From Cyanobacteria bacterium RM1_2_2 (GTDB taxonomy: Bacteria > Cyanobacteriota > Cyanobacteriia > Elainellales > Elainellaceae): DNA of 47,114 bases. Where the stretch lies: NCBI GenBank assembly GCA_012033495.1, contig JAAUQT010000016.1:1-47114 (forward strand), written 5' to 3'. Position numbers and translations under genes: made by a program. This document shows positions 10,644 to 19,652 of this stretch, piece after piece; the stretch's first letter is position 1; the number at the start of each line of letters is the position of its first letter. The notes under the pieces were generated by a model. It saw only the letters and a list, made by a program, of their open reading frames with translations. It did no database searches and was not told where the DNA came from.

Positions 10644-10678
10644 TCAGGCAATTCACTAAAATCAGGCAATTCACTAAA
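10643..10678. repeat. 18-bp perfect tandem duplication after folP
   Basis: Two identical units, atcaggcaattcactaaa, occupy 10643-10660 and 10661-10678, starting at the last base of the folP stop codon and ending just before the stop of the convergent NmrA-like gene. Confidence 0.9.
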
Positions 10679-10684
10679 ATCAAG

Positions 10685-11573
10685 CTAAACGCTGAGATTC
10701 CGTCTGAGGTAGCTTTCCAGCGTTTCTAACTTAAAGTTAAACAGGGACTCCAGAGCGGCAATCTCTGAAGGCGCACAGAAAAACTCATTGCTCAGCAGCG
10801 TTCTCAGCGTTCCGAGAGATTTTTGCGCCGATGGATTCACAAACCCTAGCAAGCTGCGGACTCCATCCAGAGCCATCAGCGGCGGATTGATCACAATCGG
10901 TTCTCGGCGAAAAATCCGTCCAAAAATTTGCGGAATCTCCGAGCGCAGCAAAATTTCCGGGCCGCCGACTGCCAGCGTTTGGTTGCGGGCATCAGGCGTA
11001 GAGACCGACTCTACCGCAATTCGGGCTAAATCATCGGTGCTGACAATCGAGGTGCGGGTTCGGGGATCGCCAATTAGCAAATAAATTCCGGTTTGGCGAA
11101 ACTGCTCGGCGAGCGGCAGCAAATTAGAGGCAAACCCAGAAGGACGCAAAATCGTGTAGTTTAAGCCGCTGCTCTGCAAATATTGCTCGACTGCCCACTT
11201 CGCCTTAAACACCGGAGCATCTTCGTAGCCCCGATCGGCTCCCAGCACCGAAATAAACACGAAATGCTGGACGTTCGCGGCTTTGGCAGCGTCAATCAAA
11301 TCAATATTTGCCCGATAATCCAGCGCCTGTGCGTCTCCCTGACTTGATGCGTTCGAGCCATGCCCGCTAATCACAAACTGCACCCCCCTGACAGGCTTTC
11401 TGAATGTCGCGTTCTTGCAGCAAATCACCGATAAAAATCTCAGCCCCCCGATGCTCTAGCTCACTGTAACGAGCCGTCAGCTTCACAAAAGCCCGCACCG
11501 ATTGGTCTTGTTCTCGCAGCCGTCGCACTATTCGACGACCCAAATCTCCTGTCGCTCCTGTCACTAAAAACAT
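10685..11573 (-). CDS. NmrA/YbjT-like NAD(P)-binding protein, frameshifted
   Basis: An atypical short-chain dehydrogenase/NmrA-like protein. The N-terminus carries the dinucleotide-binding motif VTGATGDLGRRIVRRL, and the later part has the family stretches NIDLIDAAKAANVQHFVFIS and NYTILRPSGF. Such proteins are redox sensors, reductases or assembly factors (the Ycf39 group is related); the exact role is unknown. The frame is broken: the first 60-odd codons (11573 down to about 11388) and the rest are in different frames. Six cytosines at 11383-11388 sit exactly at the switch, and five would restore a continuous protein of about 295 residues (KACQGVQFVISGHGSN). I think a sequence error is likelier than a pseudogene, because both halves remain well conserved. 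Confidence 0.8.
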
Positions 11574-11648
11574 GGCAAATTCTCCTGGTTGAATCCTGGT
11601 TGAATTAAGTCGGCAACTTCCCTCGATGTAGGTTCTCCCCCCAATAAC

Positions 11649-12266
11649 CTATTTAAGCTGTTTGCGTAGAAATAGCTGCCGAGGTTGCCCCAACATCAAG
11701 CTCAACGGGTTAACATCAATTCGCTGAACTCGATAGCCTACCTTCCAATAGAGTCGCCGCGCTGTGTGGTTGTTTTCAAGCACATGCAGGTAGAGATCGG
11801 AAAAACCCCAATCGACCGCAACGCGCTCACAGGTGTAGAGTAGCTGCTGAGCAATGCCTTGACGGCGACACTCTGCCTTTACGGCCAGATTAGAAATGTA
11901 AACATACTTATGGCTCCAAGGTTGCAGCAAGGGTGGGGTTTTCAAGGCAACTTCAACGGTGCCTAAAAGTGCATCTTCTTGTTTGGTTAGGAGTCCTAAA
12001 GCTGCTTGAGGCGATTGCCCCACCTCGGCTGGCGTGATTCGGTTTTGAGGTGTGGGGCGCACGGCTGCTAGACAGGCATAGTGAGGGCCGCGAGTCAGCA
12101 AACGGCTCCTCAGATCTTCGTAGATTCCGGCTTTTAACAGCGGATACAGCCACCGCATCCAGCCTTCCTGCCCATGAAAACTGCTGGCCAGCACATCGGA
12201 AAGCGGCGCTAAATCTTGCTGCCGAACCGTGCGAACTAAAAAAGGGGTTTCCTCAATGGAGCGCAT
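11649..12266 (-). CDS. GNAT family N-acetyltransferase
   Basis: A Gcn5-related acetyltransferase transferring an acetyl group from acetyl-CoA to an unknown amine. The acetyl-CoA pyrophosphate loop is visible in LAVKAECRRQGIAQQLL, followed by HVLENNHTARRLYWKVGYRV, the typical C-terminal beta-bulge region. I start at the ATG at 12266 (205 residues, MRSIEETPFLVR); the open frame runs back to 12422, but the extra 52 residues are low-complexity and look non-coding. An NTT/AA linker-rich middle (about 90-120) mentions no known domain. The gene is isolated, with an unannotated 452-base gap upstream. Confidence 0.85.
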   Translation of the reverse strand: MRSIEETPFLVRTVRQQDLAPLSDVLASSFHGQEGWMRWLYPLLKAGIYEDLRSRLLTRGPHYACLAAVRPTPQNRITPAEVGQSPQAALGLLTKQEDALLGTVEVALKTPPLLQPWSHKYVYISNLAVKAECRRQGIAQQLLYTCERVAVDWGFSDLYLHVLENNHTARRLYWKVGYRVQRIDVNPLSLMLGQPRQLFLRKQLK

Positions 12267-12718
12267 CGAATTTCTGTCAGACGAGCAGGTTGTATTAGAG
12301 GAGGGTGATGGGATGGCATCTGGGCACGGTGGAGACATGCATTTAACCAGGGAAGATGCCCTCATTGTAATCCTGACAATCGGTGCTGGTAACTCAGTTA
12401 AAAGCTCTAGCAGACTGGGCACTCTGAAAACTAGAGTTGCGCATTAACCGCTAGAACCCCTTTTCAGTTTTCGTGAAGCAGCGGCAAGCTGATCTCAAAA
12501 AACAACATCTACCCGTTATAGTCGGTAAGGATAAATTCTCTATGGTGCCCCCGCCCTAGCTGTCAGCCCACTTCGGCGCATGTTTTATGTATTCATGATT
12601 TGAAGTTATTTTGCAGCCAAAATCTACAGCAAATTTTAGGTCACAATCCCCCGTGCCTTTGCTCCTACCATTCTTTCACCCTCTCACCTAACTGCCCTCA
12701 CATTGAGGAAAGCGGTGC
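12267..12718. other. Intergenic region upstream of the cyclase gene
   Basis: This 452-base divergent spacer must carry promoters for the GNAT gene and for the cyaC-like gene. I see no repeat, no RNA gene and no supported small ORF. A GAGGAAAGC stretch ending about five bases before the ATG at 12719 is the likely ribosome binding site of the cyclase gene. Confidence 0.4.
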
Positions 12719-15700
12719 ATGAAATCTCCAGATAAGAAGCTATCCATCCTAGTCGTTGACGACGAGCCAGATAACCTTGATCTGCTCTATCGCACGTTCC
12801 ATCGAGAGTTTAAAGTGCTACGAGCCGAAAATGGCCCAGCGGCTCTAGAAATACTGGCACAAGTGGGCGAGGTCGCGGTGATTATCTCCGACCAGCGGAT
12901 GCCGCTGATGAGCGGTACTGAGTTCCTTGGACTCACGGCCACCCAATATCCTGATACGATCCGAATTATCCTCACAGGCTACACCGATGTGGGCGATTTG
13001 GTAGAGGCGATTAACTCTGGCAAAGTGTTCAAATATGTGACAAAGCCGTGGGAGGATCAGGAACTCAGAACGGTTGTTAAACAAGCCATTGATACCCACA
13101 ATGTCTTGAAAACTCGAACACAAGAACTGCGGAGAACCCTGCGGCAGGAATCGCTGCTGAATGCCGTCACCAACACGATTCGCAGTGCGGTTAGCTATCA
13201 GCAAATCTTACAAACCATTGTTGAAACTGTCGGGCATATGTTTGAAGTGGATTGCTGCATTTTGCGTCCGCTTCAAGATGCCGAGCTACAAAACGATGTA
13301 TTCGTATATCAAAACGCTGCTTTGGCAGAACTGGCGACATCAGATGGCATGACGGCTCTAAAGCACACCGTTTGGGAAACTCACGATGTGCAGGTGATTC
13401 CCGATGCCCAAACCGACGATCGCATCTGTGCCAGCGTAGACCAACAGCGGCAGGCGGCTTACCAAACCGCGCAAATTTCCTCTAGCCTGATCGTGCCGCT
13501 GATCTGTCAGCAAGAGCTAATGGCAATGTTGGCGCTGCATCAATGTGGGCAACCGCGCCACTGGCAAGATGACGAAGTACAGTTGATTGTCATGGTGGCC
13601 GATCAGGCGGCTTTGGCGTTGTCTCAAGCTCGCGCCTACGAGCAGGTCAGAGCCTTAGCGAAACGAGAAGCGCTAGTCAACACAATTACTTCAGCGATTC
13701 GCTCTAGCCTTGATCCGCAGGATATTTTTGCCGCGATTACCCAACAGCTTGGACAGGCCCTGCATGTAGATGGTTGCGCCCTGTCGCTCTGGACGGAAGA
13801 AGATGAGTTTGTGCAGTGTGTGGGGTTACACGATGCCACCCAGCCCTACAGCGAGCCGTTGCTACCCAACGCACCAGAAGCCCAACGTCAGCAGTTGCCC
13901 CAATCCTTTGCGCCAATTGACGGCAATCCCGTGTTGCAAGAGCTTTTGCTGACCCAAGCCCCAGTGGTGATTGATGACCTCAGCCAGCATTCTGACCTGA
14001 ATGTGCTCGATCTGCCGCTGCGCTCGCCGGCCCGTGCGCTTTTGGTGGTTCCCCTGCTCTATGACGGCAAAATTATCGGCAGCATTTCTCTCCGGCAAAC
14101 CCGCCAGCCGCGGGAGTGGGAAGAGGCAGAAGTGGAGCTAGCCCAAGCGGTGGCAGCCCAAGCCGCAATCGCCGTCCAGCAATCTCGTCTCTACCAAACG
14201 ACTCGGCAGCAAGCCGAAAAATTACTGGAATTGGATCGGCAAAAAACCGAGTTTTTCCAAAATGTCTCCCACGAATTCCGCACGCCGCTGACGCTGACGA
14301 TCGGCCCGCTAGAGTCGGCAGTTGAGCAGCAGCAAGGGCTTTCCTACGATCAGTCGATCATTGCGTTGCGGAACTCACGGCGGCTGCTGCGGCTGGTTAA
14401 CCAACTGCTTGACTTGCAGCGGTTAGATGCCGGCCGGATGCAGTCTCGGTTTCGCCCCTGCGATTTGCACAGTTTTGTTGAACAGATCGTCGATTCTTTC
14501 CGTCCCTATTGCGAAAAGAAACAGATCGCGCTGTTAACCCAACTAACGGACTGTCCGGCAATTTATCTCGATCTGGAAAAATTTGACAAGGTTCTCTACA
14601 ATCTGCTCTCTAATGCGATCAAGTTTACCGAAGCAGGCGGCAAAATCGCAGTTTCGCTGCAAGCCACAGCCACAGATTGTTTGATTCAGGTGAAAGACAC
14701 TGGCATCGGGATTCGGGCTGACCAGCTTCCTCATTTGTTCGATCGATTTCGGCAGGCAGACGGTTCCGCCAGTCGCGGCTATGAGGGTAGCGGCTTGGGG
14801 TTAGCTTTGGTGAAGGAACTGGTCGATTTGCACAGTGGAGAAGTCACGGTAGATTCCACCTACGGCGAAGGCACGACTTTCACGATTCGGCTGCGCGTAG
14901 GTAAATCTCACTTACCGGCGGCTGAAGTGATTGAAACTCCTGAAGTGATTGAAACTCCGGCAGAAATTGAGCAAAGCCGCGCGACGGTTGAATTAGCCGA
15001 CATTGAAACCGAATTGGAAGCGCCAGAAGAAGCTACTACGAACGGTAAAAGGTTGAGCATTCCAACCGCAGATCAGTTTGCTGCCCCCAACGGTGAGGCT
15101 AAATTATTTGCTGCTAAGGTGTTGGTTGTGGAAGACAATGCCGACATGCGCAGCTATGTTTCCAGCGTGCTGCAACGGGCAGGTCACGAAGTTTGGACGG
15201 CGCGGCATGGCGCAGAGGGCTACGATGTGGCGAAAGCGCAGCAGCCTCACCTGATCGTCACCGATTTGATGATGCCGTTAGTGTCGGGGCTAGAAATGAT
15301 CGGCATGATTCGGCAAAACACAGATCTAAAAGGCACACCGATTGTGCTGCTGACTGCCAAAGCCGATGAAGACACTCGAATTGAAGGAGCCGAAATGGGT
15401 GCAGATGCCTACCTGTCGAAGCCGTTCAACGACCGAGAACTATTGGCAGAAGTGCGGAACTTACTGGCGCTTAAGGCAAACGAACGCCGGATCGCCAAAC
15501 TCAACACCTACCTCACCGAATCCGTTTTGCAGCGTTTCTTGCCGCCTGCCCTGGTGCAAAAAGCTGCCCAAGGCGACCTAGCGCTCGATCTGCGTCCAGA
15601 ACCCCGCATGATTACGGTTCTCTTCAGCGATATTGTCGGCTTTACCCAACTCTCGAATACGCTGCGGTCGCGTCGGGTGGCAGAGCTGCTAAACGAATAC

Positions 15701-16156
15701 CTTTCAGCCATGACCCGCGCAGTTTTTGACAACGGCGGCACGGTCGATAAATTTATGGGAGACGCGATTGTGGCCCTCTTCGGTGCGCCAGAAGAGCTAA
15801 CCCCCAACGAACAAGTGCGCCGAGCCATCGCTACTGCGCGTCAGATGCACGCTGCCCTCAAAGGATTGAACGAACGCTGGCAGTCCCAGGGCTTAAGCGA
15901 AATTCAGTTCCGCTGCGGCATTCATCAAGGCACGGCAGTGGTGGGCATGTTTGGTAGCCAAGAGCGGTCAGACTATACGGCAATTGGCCCTAGCGTCAAC
16001 ATTGCCGCCCGCCTTCAGGAAGCCGCTGAGCCAAACACCATTTTGGTTTCAGCAGCCGTTGCCGACTATTTGGAAGAAGACAGCATCAGCAAATTGAACT
16101 CCCTGAAACTGAAGGGCGTAGACGAAACGGTGCTCACGTTCCTGGTTCAAGGGTAG
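12719..16156 (+). CDS. cyaC: CyaC-like hybrid kinase / class III adenylate cyclase
   Basis: A single 1145-residue signalling protein. Domains in order: receiver 1 (about 8-125; acceptor D58 in ISDQRM, K109), GAF 1 (about 150-305), GAF 2 (about 318-490), HisKA (H518 in NVSHEFRTPL), HATPase (about 615-727; N-box N632, G1 DTGIG, G2 GSGLGLAL), a Glu-rich linker, receiver 2 (about 798-915; D849, K901), and a class III cyclase domain (about 960-1140). Cyclase residues are complete: metal aspartates D971 and D1015, adenine-specifying K1011 and T1087, transition-state N1094 and R1098. Threonine in place of aspartate at 1087 marks class IIIb, whose characterised members (Spirulina CyaC) are stimulated by bicarbonate. 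The order matches cyanobacterial CyaC, so it should make cAMP under phosphorelay control. No signal peptide or membrane helix is seen; it should be cytoplasmic. Confidence 0.88.
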   Translation: MKSPDKKLSILVVDDEPDNLDLLYRTFHREFKVLRAENGPAALEILAQVGEVAVIISDQRMPLMSGTEFLGLTATQYPDTIRIILTGYTDVGDLVEAINSGKVFKYVTKPWEDQELRTVVKQAIDTHNVLKTRTQELRRTLRQESLLNAVTNTIRSAVSYQQILQTIVETVGHMFEVDCCILRPLQDAELQNDVFVYQNAALAELATSDGMTALKHTVWETHDVQVIPDAQTDDRICASVDQQRQAAYQTAQISSSLIVPLICQQELMAMLALHQCGQPRHWQDDEVQLIVMVADQAALALSQARAYEQVRALAKREALVNTITSAIRSSLDPQDIFAAITQQLGQALHVDGCALSLWTEEDEFVQCVGLHDATQPYSEPLLPNAPEAQRQQLPQSFAPIDGNPVLQELLLTQAPVVIDDLSQHSDLNVLDLPLRSPARALLVVPLLYDGKIIGSISLRQTRQPREWEEAEVELAQAVAAQAAIAVQQSRLYQTTRQQAEKLLELDRQKTEFFQNVSHEFRTPLTLTIGPLESAVEQQQGLSYDQSIIALRNSRRLLRLVNQLLDLQRLDAGRMQSRFRPCDLHSFVEQIVDSFRPYCEKKQIALLTQLTDCPAIYLDLEKFDKVLYNLLSNAIKFTEAGGKIAVSLQATATDCLIQVKDTGIGIRADQLPHLFDRFRQADGSASRGYEGSGLGLALVKELVDLHSGEVTVDSTYGEGTTFTIRLRVGKSHLPAAEVIETPEVIETPAEIEQSRATVELADIETELEAPEEATTNGKRLSIPTADQFAAPNGEAKLFAAKVLVVEDNADMRSYVSSVLQRAGHEVWTARHGAEGYDVAKAQQPHLIVTDLMMPLVSGLEMIGMIRQNTDLKGTPIVLLTAKADEDTRIEGAEMGADAYLSKPFNDRELLAEVRNLLALKANERRIAKLNTYLTESVLQRFLPPALVQKAAQGDLALDLRPEPRMITVLFSDIVGFTQLSNTLRSRRVAELLNEYLSAMTRAVFDNGGTVDKFMGDAIVALFGAPEELTPNEQVRRAIATARQMHAALKGLNERWQSQGLSEIQFRCGIHQGTAVVGMFGSQERSDYTAIGPSVNIAARLQEAAEPNTILVSAAVADYLEEDSISKLNSLKLKGVDETVLTFLVQG

Positions 16157-16178
16157 GAGCCGCATCCTAGGAAGATGG

Positions 16179-16658
16179 TCAGGACTGCACCGACTTGGTT
16201 GCCTGCAAGGGTTTGAGTAGCAACGAATCGACTGAAAAAGCCCCGCCGCCGTTGATCAGAAAAAACAGATAGGACAGGGCATACAGCGATGCCGTTTCCA
16301 AAGGCGGAATTTTGAAGCCATCCCCCTTCAGGTGAAAGAAAATGGCCACGAGCATGGTGATCAGAAGAGCCGCCGCATTCAGGCGAGTCAGCAAACCCAA
16401 CGCCAGCAGAATCGAGCCAAAAATCTCTGTATAAGCCGCACAATAGGTCAAAAATACTGGATAAGGTAAGCCGATAAACGCCACGACGTTTTCAGCAAAA
16501 CCCGGCACGTCTTTCAATTTATCGAATCCGTTATGCACCATTAGCAATCCGACGAATATGCGCAGTGTCGCCCAAGCGACTTGTAAGCCAATCGGTTTAA
16601 TAGCGGTTGATTGCAGCAACGCTGAGAGGGGAGTGTTGTTGTCCTGAGTTACAGTCAT
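16179..16658 (-). CDS. DoxX family membrane protein
   Basis: A 159-residue protein with four hydrophobic segments and the DoxX signature: RIFVGLLMVHNGFDKL in the first helix and EIFGSILLALGLLTRLNA in the third. DoxX-type proteins are quinone-linked or redox-associated membrane proteins; in bacteria most remain uncharacterised. The ATG at 16658 is followed by a polar N-terminus of about 25 residues. It is convergent with the cyclase gene (22 bases between stops). A 15-base tandem duplication (16672-16701) lies directly upstream of its start. Confidence 0.85.
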   Translation of the reverse strand: MTVTQDNNTPLSALLQSTAIKPIGLQVAWATLRIFVGLLMVHNGFDKLKDVPGFAENVVAFIGLPYPVFLTYCAAYTEIFGSILLALGLLTRLNAAALLITMLVAIFFHLKGDGFKIPPLETASLYALSYLFFLINGGGAFSVDSLLLKPLQATKSVQS

Positions 16659-16671
16659 TTGAATGTCCTTA

Positions 16672-16701
16672 CTTGATGTTCTTTCACTTGATGTTCTTTC
16701 A
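16672..16701. repeat. 15-bp perfect tandem duplication before doxX-like gene
   Basis: Two identical units, cttgatgttctttca, at 16672-16686 and 16687-16701, about 14 bases before the ATG of the DoxX gene on the minus strand. The duplication places two copies of the untranslated leader segment side by side. Confidence 0.9.
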
Positions 16702-16740
16702 TAAGTTTGGCAAGAGACAGCGATTGCCAGTGGATGACAA

Positions 16741-16870
16741 CTAAGGAGATTTCTAGGAAAAAGTTGTTGCCATGTTGGGGCAGGTTCGGACTCAGTCTCG
16801 CGTCGCCCAGATGATTGATCTGCAAAACCTGCCCGTGCCGGGGTAGAGGGTTTCCTAGAAATCTCCTAAG
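16741..16870. repeat. MITE-like element with 17-bp perfect inverted ends
   Basis: AGGAGATTTCTAGGAAA at 16744-16760 faces its exact complement TTTCCTAGAAATCTCCT at 16851-16867, enclosing about 90 bases without an ORF. Inside is a smaller inverted pair of the dispersed family (ggggcaggtt near 16777 and aaaacctgccc near 16824). The ends also contain the palindrome GATTTCTAGGAAATC-like core. This could be a miniature transposable element or a long stem-loop structure. Confidence 0.65.
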
Positions 16871-16908
16871 CGAGTTGTTTAAGCAGTTAGGATGCTCCAG
16901 TCTAATCT

Positions 16909-17637
16909 TCAGGAGAAGTTGGGAGCAACGTAAACCGGATCGACTGTAACGCGCTGCTGAAGACGCTGGGAATTACGCATCAGCGTTTCCTGCATTTGAT
17001 TTAACTGCTGCATTTGCTCCGCAATTTGTGTCCATTGCCGTTTTGCTTTCACTTTGCGCTCTAACGCGGCTCTGGCCAAATCTTCTCGACCTCGATTCAG
17101 CGCAGCTTGAGCAACTCGTTGCCACGTATCCATCTCTTTCTGAGCTTCAGTAGACTGGGCTAAAAGCTGCTCTCGTGCTACAGCAGCATTCTGCACTGCC
17201 TTGGCAAACAGTTCCATGGTTCTAACCGGATCGCCATCCTGCACTGCTGTTTCCAGCATTCGCCGCGAACTAAACGGATCAATGGTTCCTAAGCCGATGC
17301 CATAGTCAATGAGCTGCCGACTTTCATTTCGACCCGTCTTACACCAAGAGGCAAAATGCTCGCAGTTGTTGGTGAGTAGCTCATATTGCTGCTCGCCCAA
17401 CCGACTTTCTGCCCGCTCAATCACCACATCAGGTACATAGGAAACAGGCTGAGACTTGATGTAAACTGGATTTCCTCTGGCAAAGGTTTCTAGGCTGGTG
17501 CGGGCAACCGTTGCCACTTGACCGCCCTTGTAATAGTGAATTACCGTTCCGTCACCACAGTCAATGCCGTGATGCTCATAGCCTCCTTCTATGTTCATGA
17601 GAGGGCGCATGACATAGATTTGATCGCCTCGTGCCAT
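16909..17637 (-). CDS. LRAT-domain (H-REV107/NlpC-P60-like) protein
   Basis: The N-terminal ~100 residues form an LRAT-like fold, a circularly permuted NlpC/P60 thiol acyltransferase or hydrolase. The catalytic set is visible: H23 in EHHGIDCGDG, H34 in TVIHYYKGG, and C92 in NNCEHFASWC. Family members transfer or hydrolyse acyl groups of phospholipids and retinoids. From about residue 120 onward the protein is strongly helical and charged, with heptad-like leucine and glutamine spacing (about 140-230), suggesting a coiled coil or oligomerisation region. No signal peptide is seen. Its bacterial role is unknown; phospholipid remodelling is a guess. It stands alone on the minus strand. Confidence 0.8.
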   Translation of the reverse strand: MARGDQIYVMRPLMNIEGGYEHHGIDCGDGTVIHYYKGGQVATVARTSLETFARGNPVYIKSQPVSYVPDVVIERAESRLGEQQYELLTNNCEHFASWCKTGRNESRQLIDYGIGLGTIDPFSSRRMLETAVQDGDPVRTMELFAKAVQNAAVAREQLLAQSTEAQKEMDTWQRVAQAALNRGREDLARAALERKVKAKRQWTQIAEQMQQLNQMQETLMRNSQRLQQRVTVDPVYVAPNFS

Positions 17638-17978
17638 GTTAAATCTCTGATATCACTCCTAGGATTTGGATCTTCCGCCTGCTCATAGCTTAAAGCACCC
17701 ACCGCTGCGTCACAATCTTTGCCTTGATAACTCTGCCACAATACCCATTGTGCTCACCGCCTATTAGGATCATCTCAGCATCGCTTGGGGCAGGGCAAAT
17801 CCTTTAGCAGGGATGAGTTGCCGACCCTGAGTGATCTCGTTGCTTGAAGGGATTTGGTTTCCGAGACATCGCCTAGATTGCTTTGCGTTGATGAGTGCGT
17901 TGATGAGTGCGTCAGTCCGGCAACGAAAACCGATAATGGGAGTGCAGTTAAAAAGGGACACCTAAAAAAAGGGACAGC
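17638..17978. other. Intergenic region upstream of hisIE
   Basis: The 341 bases separate the divergent LRAT gene and hisIE. A perfect 12-base tandem duplication, gcgttgatgagt, occupies 17885-17896 and 17897-17908. A shorter near-repeat 'aaaagggaca' occurs twice just before the hisIE start (around 17951-17975). No ORF is convincing. Confidence 0.5.
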
Positions 17979-18644
17979 ATGATGTCATCTCTCAATCTCT
18001 CGAATCCGCTCTCAAATCTTGCGGCTGCCATTCCCCTTGATCAGATTCGCTACAACGAGCAGGGGCTGGTTCCGGCGATTGCCCAAGACTATCTCGACGG
18101 AACCGTGCTGATGATGGCGTGGATGAACCGAGAGGCTTTGCAAAAAACGCTAGAGACAGGAGAAGGTTGGTATTGGAGTCGCTCACGTCAGGAACTTTGG
18201 CATAAGGGCGCAACGTCTGGGCATCTGCAAAAAGTGAAATCGATTCGCTATGACTGCGACAGCGATGCTTTGTTGCTAACGATTGAACAAGTGGGCGATG
18301 TGGCTTGCCATACGGGAGAAAGAAGCTGCTTTCACCAAAACAACGGCAAGATTCAACCCCCTCCAGCCGATACGCTCTCACAAATATTTGAGGTAATTTG
18401 CAATCGGCGTGATCATCCTAATCCGGAATCCTATACCTGTAAGCTGTTTGAGGGCGGCGATAATAAGATTCTCAAGAAAATTGGCGAAGAGTCCGTAGAA
18501 GTGGTGATGGCCTGTAAGGACGATGAAAAAGACGCGATTGCCGGAGAAGTAGCTGACTTGCTTTATCACACCCTCGTTGCGTTAGCGCATCATCAGGTAG
18601 ACATTCGGGATGTGTACCGCAAGCTTCAGGAACGCAGACGCTAG
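17979..18644 (+). CDS. hisIE: Bifunctional PR-AMP cyclohydrolase / PR-ATP pyrophosphatase
   Basis: It performs steps 2 and 3 of histidine synthesis in the cytoplasm. The 221 residues show both modules. The N-terminal HisI part (about 25-125) has [12 protein letters not shown], the catalytic stretch [17 protein letters not shown] and the zinc ligands in [10 protein letters not shown] and CHTGERSCF. The C-terminal HisE part (about 130-221) has [13 protein letters not shown] and [16 protein letters not shown], the metal-binding EExxE-type helix. Length is typical for the cyanobacterial fused enzyme. Two adjacent ATG codons (17979 and 17982) are possible starts. No other his gene is nearby, which is normal in cyanobacteria. 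Confidence 0.95.
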   Translation: MMSSLNLSNPLSNLAAAIPLDQIRYNEQGLVPAIAQDYLDGTVLMMAWMNREALQKTLETGEGWYWSRSRQELWHKGATSGHLQKVKSIRYDCDSDALLLTIEQVGDVACHTGERSCFHQNNGKIQPPPADTLSQIFEVICNRRDHPNPESYTCKLFEGGDNKILKKIGEESVEVVMACKDDEKDAIAGEVADLLYHTLVALAHHQVDIRDVYRKLQERRR

Positions 18645-18673
18645 CGACAGCAAGCCCACTCTAATCTCAAAAT

Positions 18674-18701
18674 CCCCCTATCAGTTGTTTCTGATAGGGG
18701 G
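18674..18701. terminator. Strong hairpin between hisIE and a convergent small gene
   Basis: CCCCCTATCAG (18674-18684) and CTGATAGGGGG (18691-18701) are perfect complements around a six-base loop. On the minus strand the stem is followed by ATTTTG, resembling a terminator tail for the small gene ending at 18757. On the plus strand it lies 30 bases after hisIE. It probably serves both genes. Confidence 0.7.
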
Positions 18702-18756
18702 TTGGAGAATCACGTAATCTAAAGATAGTAGCTGCGATTAAATTACTTGCGAGAAC

Positions 18757-19023
18757 CTAAAGACGGCACAACTGCGGTTGAAGGGTCGCCATCTGAGGCT
18801 GAAGTGGGCAAGTATATTTTGAAGACTGCGAGATCACCCTTAGTTCATGCGGATAGTGCGGCATCGGGTCGTCTGCCAGCCAAACGGGGGGCACCATCAT
18901 CGGATCGTAGCTTTCAACAATGTGCAATGTTCCGGGTTGAGACTTTAGCTCAACGGTGAATCCAGGCTGATAGTCCCAGGCTTCGTCCCAATCTAGATAG
19001 CTTGCGTTCGTATAAAAATCCAT
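18757..19023 (-). CDS. Small hypothetical protein (88 aa)
   Basis: I do not recognise a family. The ATG at 19023 gives 88 residues; a TTG two codons earlier is also in frame. The protein is acidic and aromatic in its first half (DWDEAWDYQPGFTVEL) and has a proline-rich, conserved-looking middle (SYDPMMVPPVWLADDP, then HYPHELRVI). No membrane segment or signal peptide is seen. It has its own terminator-like hairpin downstream (18674-18701), which supports it being a transcribed gene. It shares strand and a small size with the next small gene at 19192, but they are 168 bases apart. Confidence 0.55.
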   Translation of the reverse strand: MDFYTNASYLDWDEAWDYQPGFTVELKSQPGTLHIVESYDPMMVPPVWLADDPMPHYPHELRVISQSSKYTCPLQPQMATLQPQLCRL

Positions 19024-19140
19024 ACCCAAAAAACCGTATCTATTGCTACCAATTATAAAATAGATTAGTTTTCAAAATCAATTTTCCGTAGCCAAAGATA
19101 CAATTTTTTATTTTTGCGTCAGGCTTCCGTAACATTGGCG

Positions 19141-19214
19141 GGTGCTAACGCTGACTAGATTTTGGTCAGTCGATAAAGGTGCTAACGCTGACTAGATTTT
19201 GGTCAGTCGATAAA
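19141..19214. repeat. 37-bp perfect tandem duplication at a gene's 3' end
   Basis: Two identical 37-base units at 19141-19177 and 19178-19214, each beginning ggtgctaacgctgactagat and ending gtcagtcgataaa. The second unit contains the last codons and stop of the minus-strand gene at 19192. The first is an exact extra copy beyond the stop. Confidence 0.95.
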
Positions 19215-19437
19215 ACTGATGGCGCTCTAGCACAACTTCACCAAAATCTGGAACCCAAGCGATCCATAATTCATTTGCTTCTTGGCAAAGCAGCAGCGCT
19301 TCATCAAAGCTATATGGGGAAAGAGAATCGCGCAATTTGACCCACAAGTTTGGTTCAGGAACAAACTCGGTGGCGGTAGCGTTTGCTGACCAAACAGACG
19401 ACGTAGCGGTAAGCAGATCCATAATTTTCAACCTCAT
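19192..19437 (-). CDS. Small hypothetical protein (81 aa)
   Basis: I do not recognise a family. The 81 residues begin MRLKIMDLLT; a second ATG five codons in (19422) is an alternative start. The second half (SFDEALLLCQEANELWIAW, then VPDFGEVVLERHQFYRL) looks like a compact folded domain of about 50 residues with regular alternation of helices and strands. The terminal codons are embedded in one unit of a 37-base tandem duplication. There is no membrane segment. The function is unknown. Confidence 0.55.
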   Translation of the reverse strand: MRLKIMDLLTATSSVWSANATATEFVPEPNLWVKLRDSLSPYSFDEALLLCQEANELWIAWVPDFGEVVLERHQFYRLTKI

Positions 19438-19652
19438 TCTGTAGTAAAAGCTACAAAATTTTTCTGATTGAAGGCAAGCGATCGTCTCAGAACTTCATAA
19501 TGCTTGCCTTTGCATTCCTTTGAAGCCTTTGAAGCATCTTTCTAGAAATTAAACAGCGGTTCTTTAAAGAAAAAACTACGATCGCTTCGGTTACAACAGC
19601 CCAAGTTTCACATTCCATATGCTATGCTTGTCAAGCACTGAAATGAGTGCAT

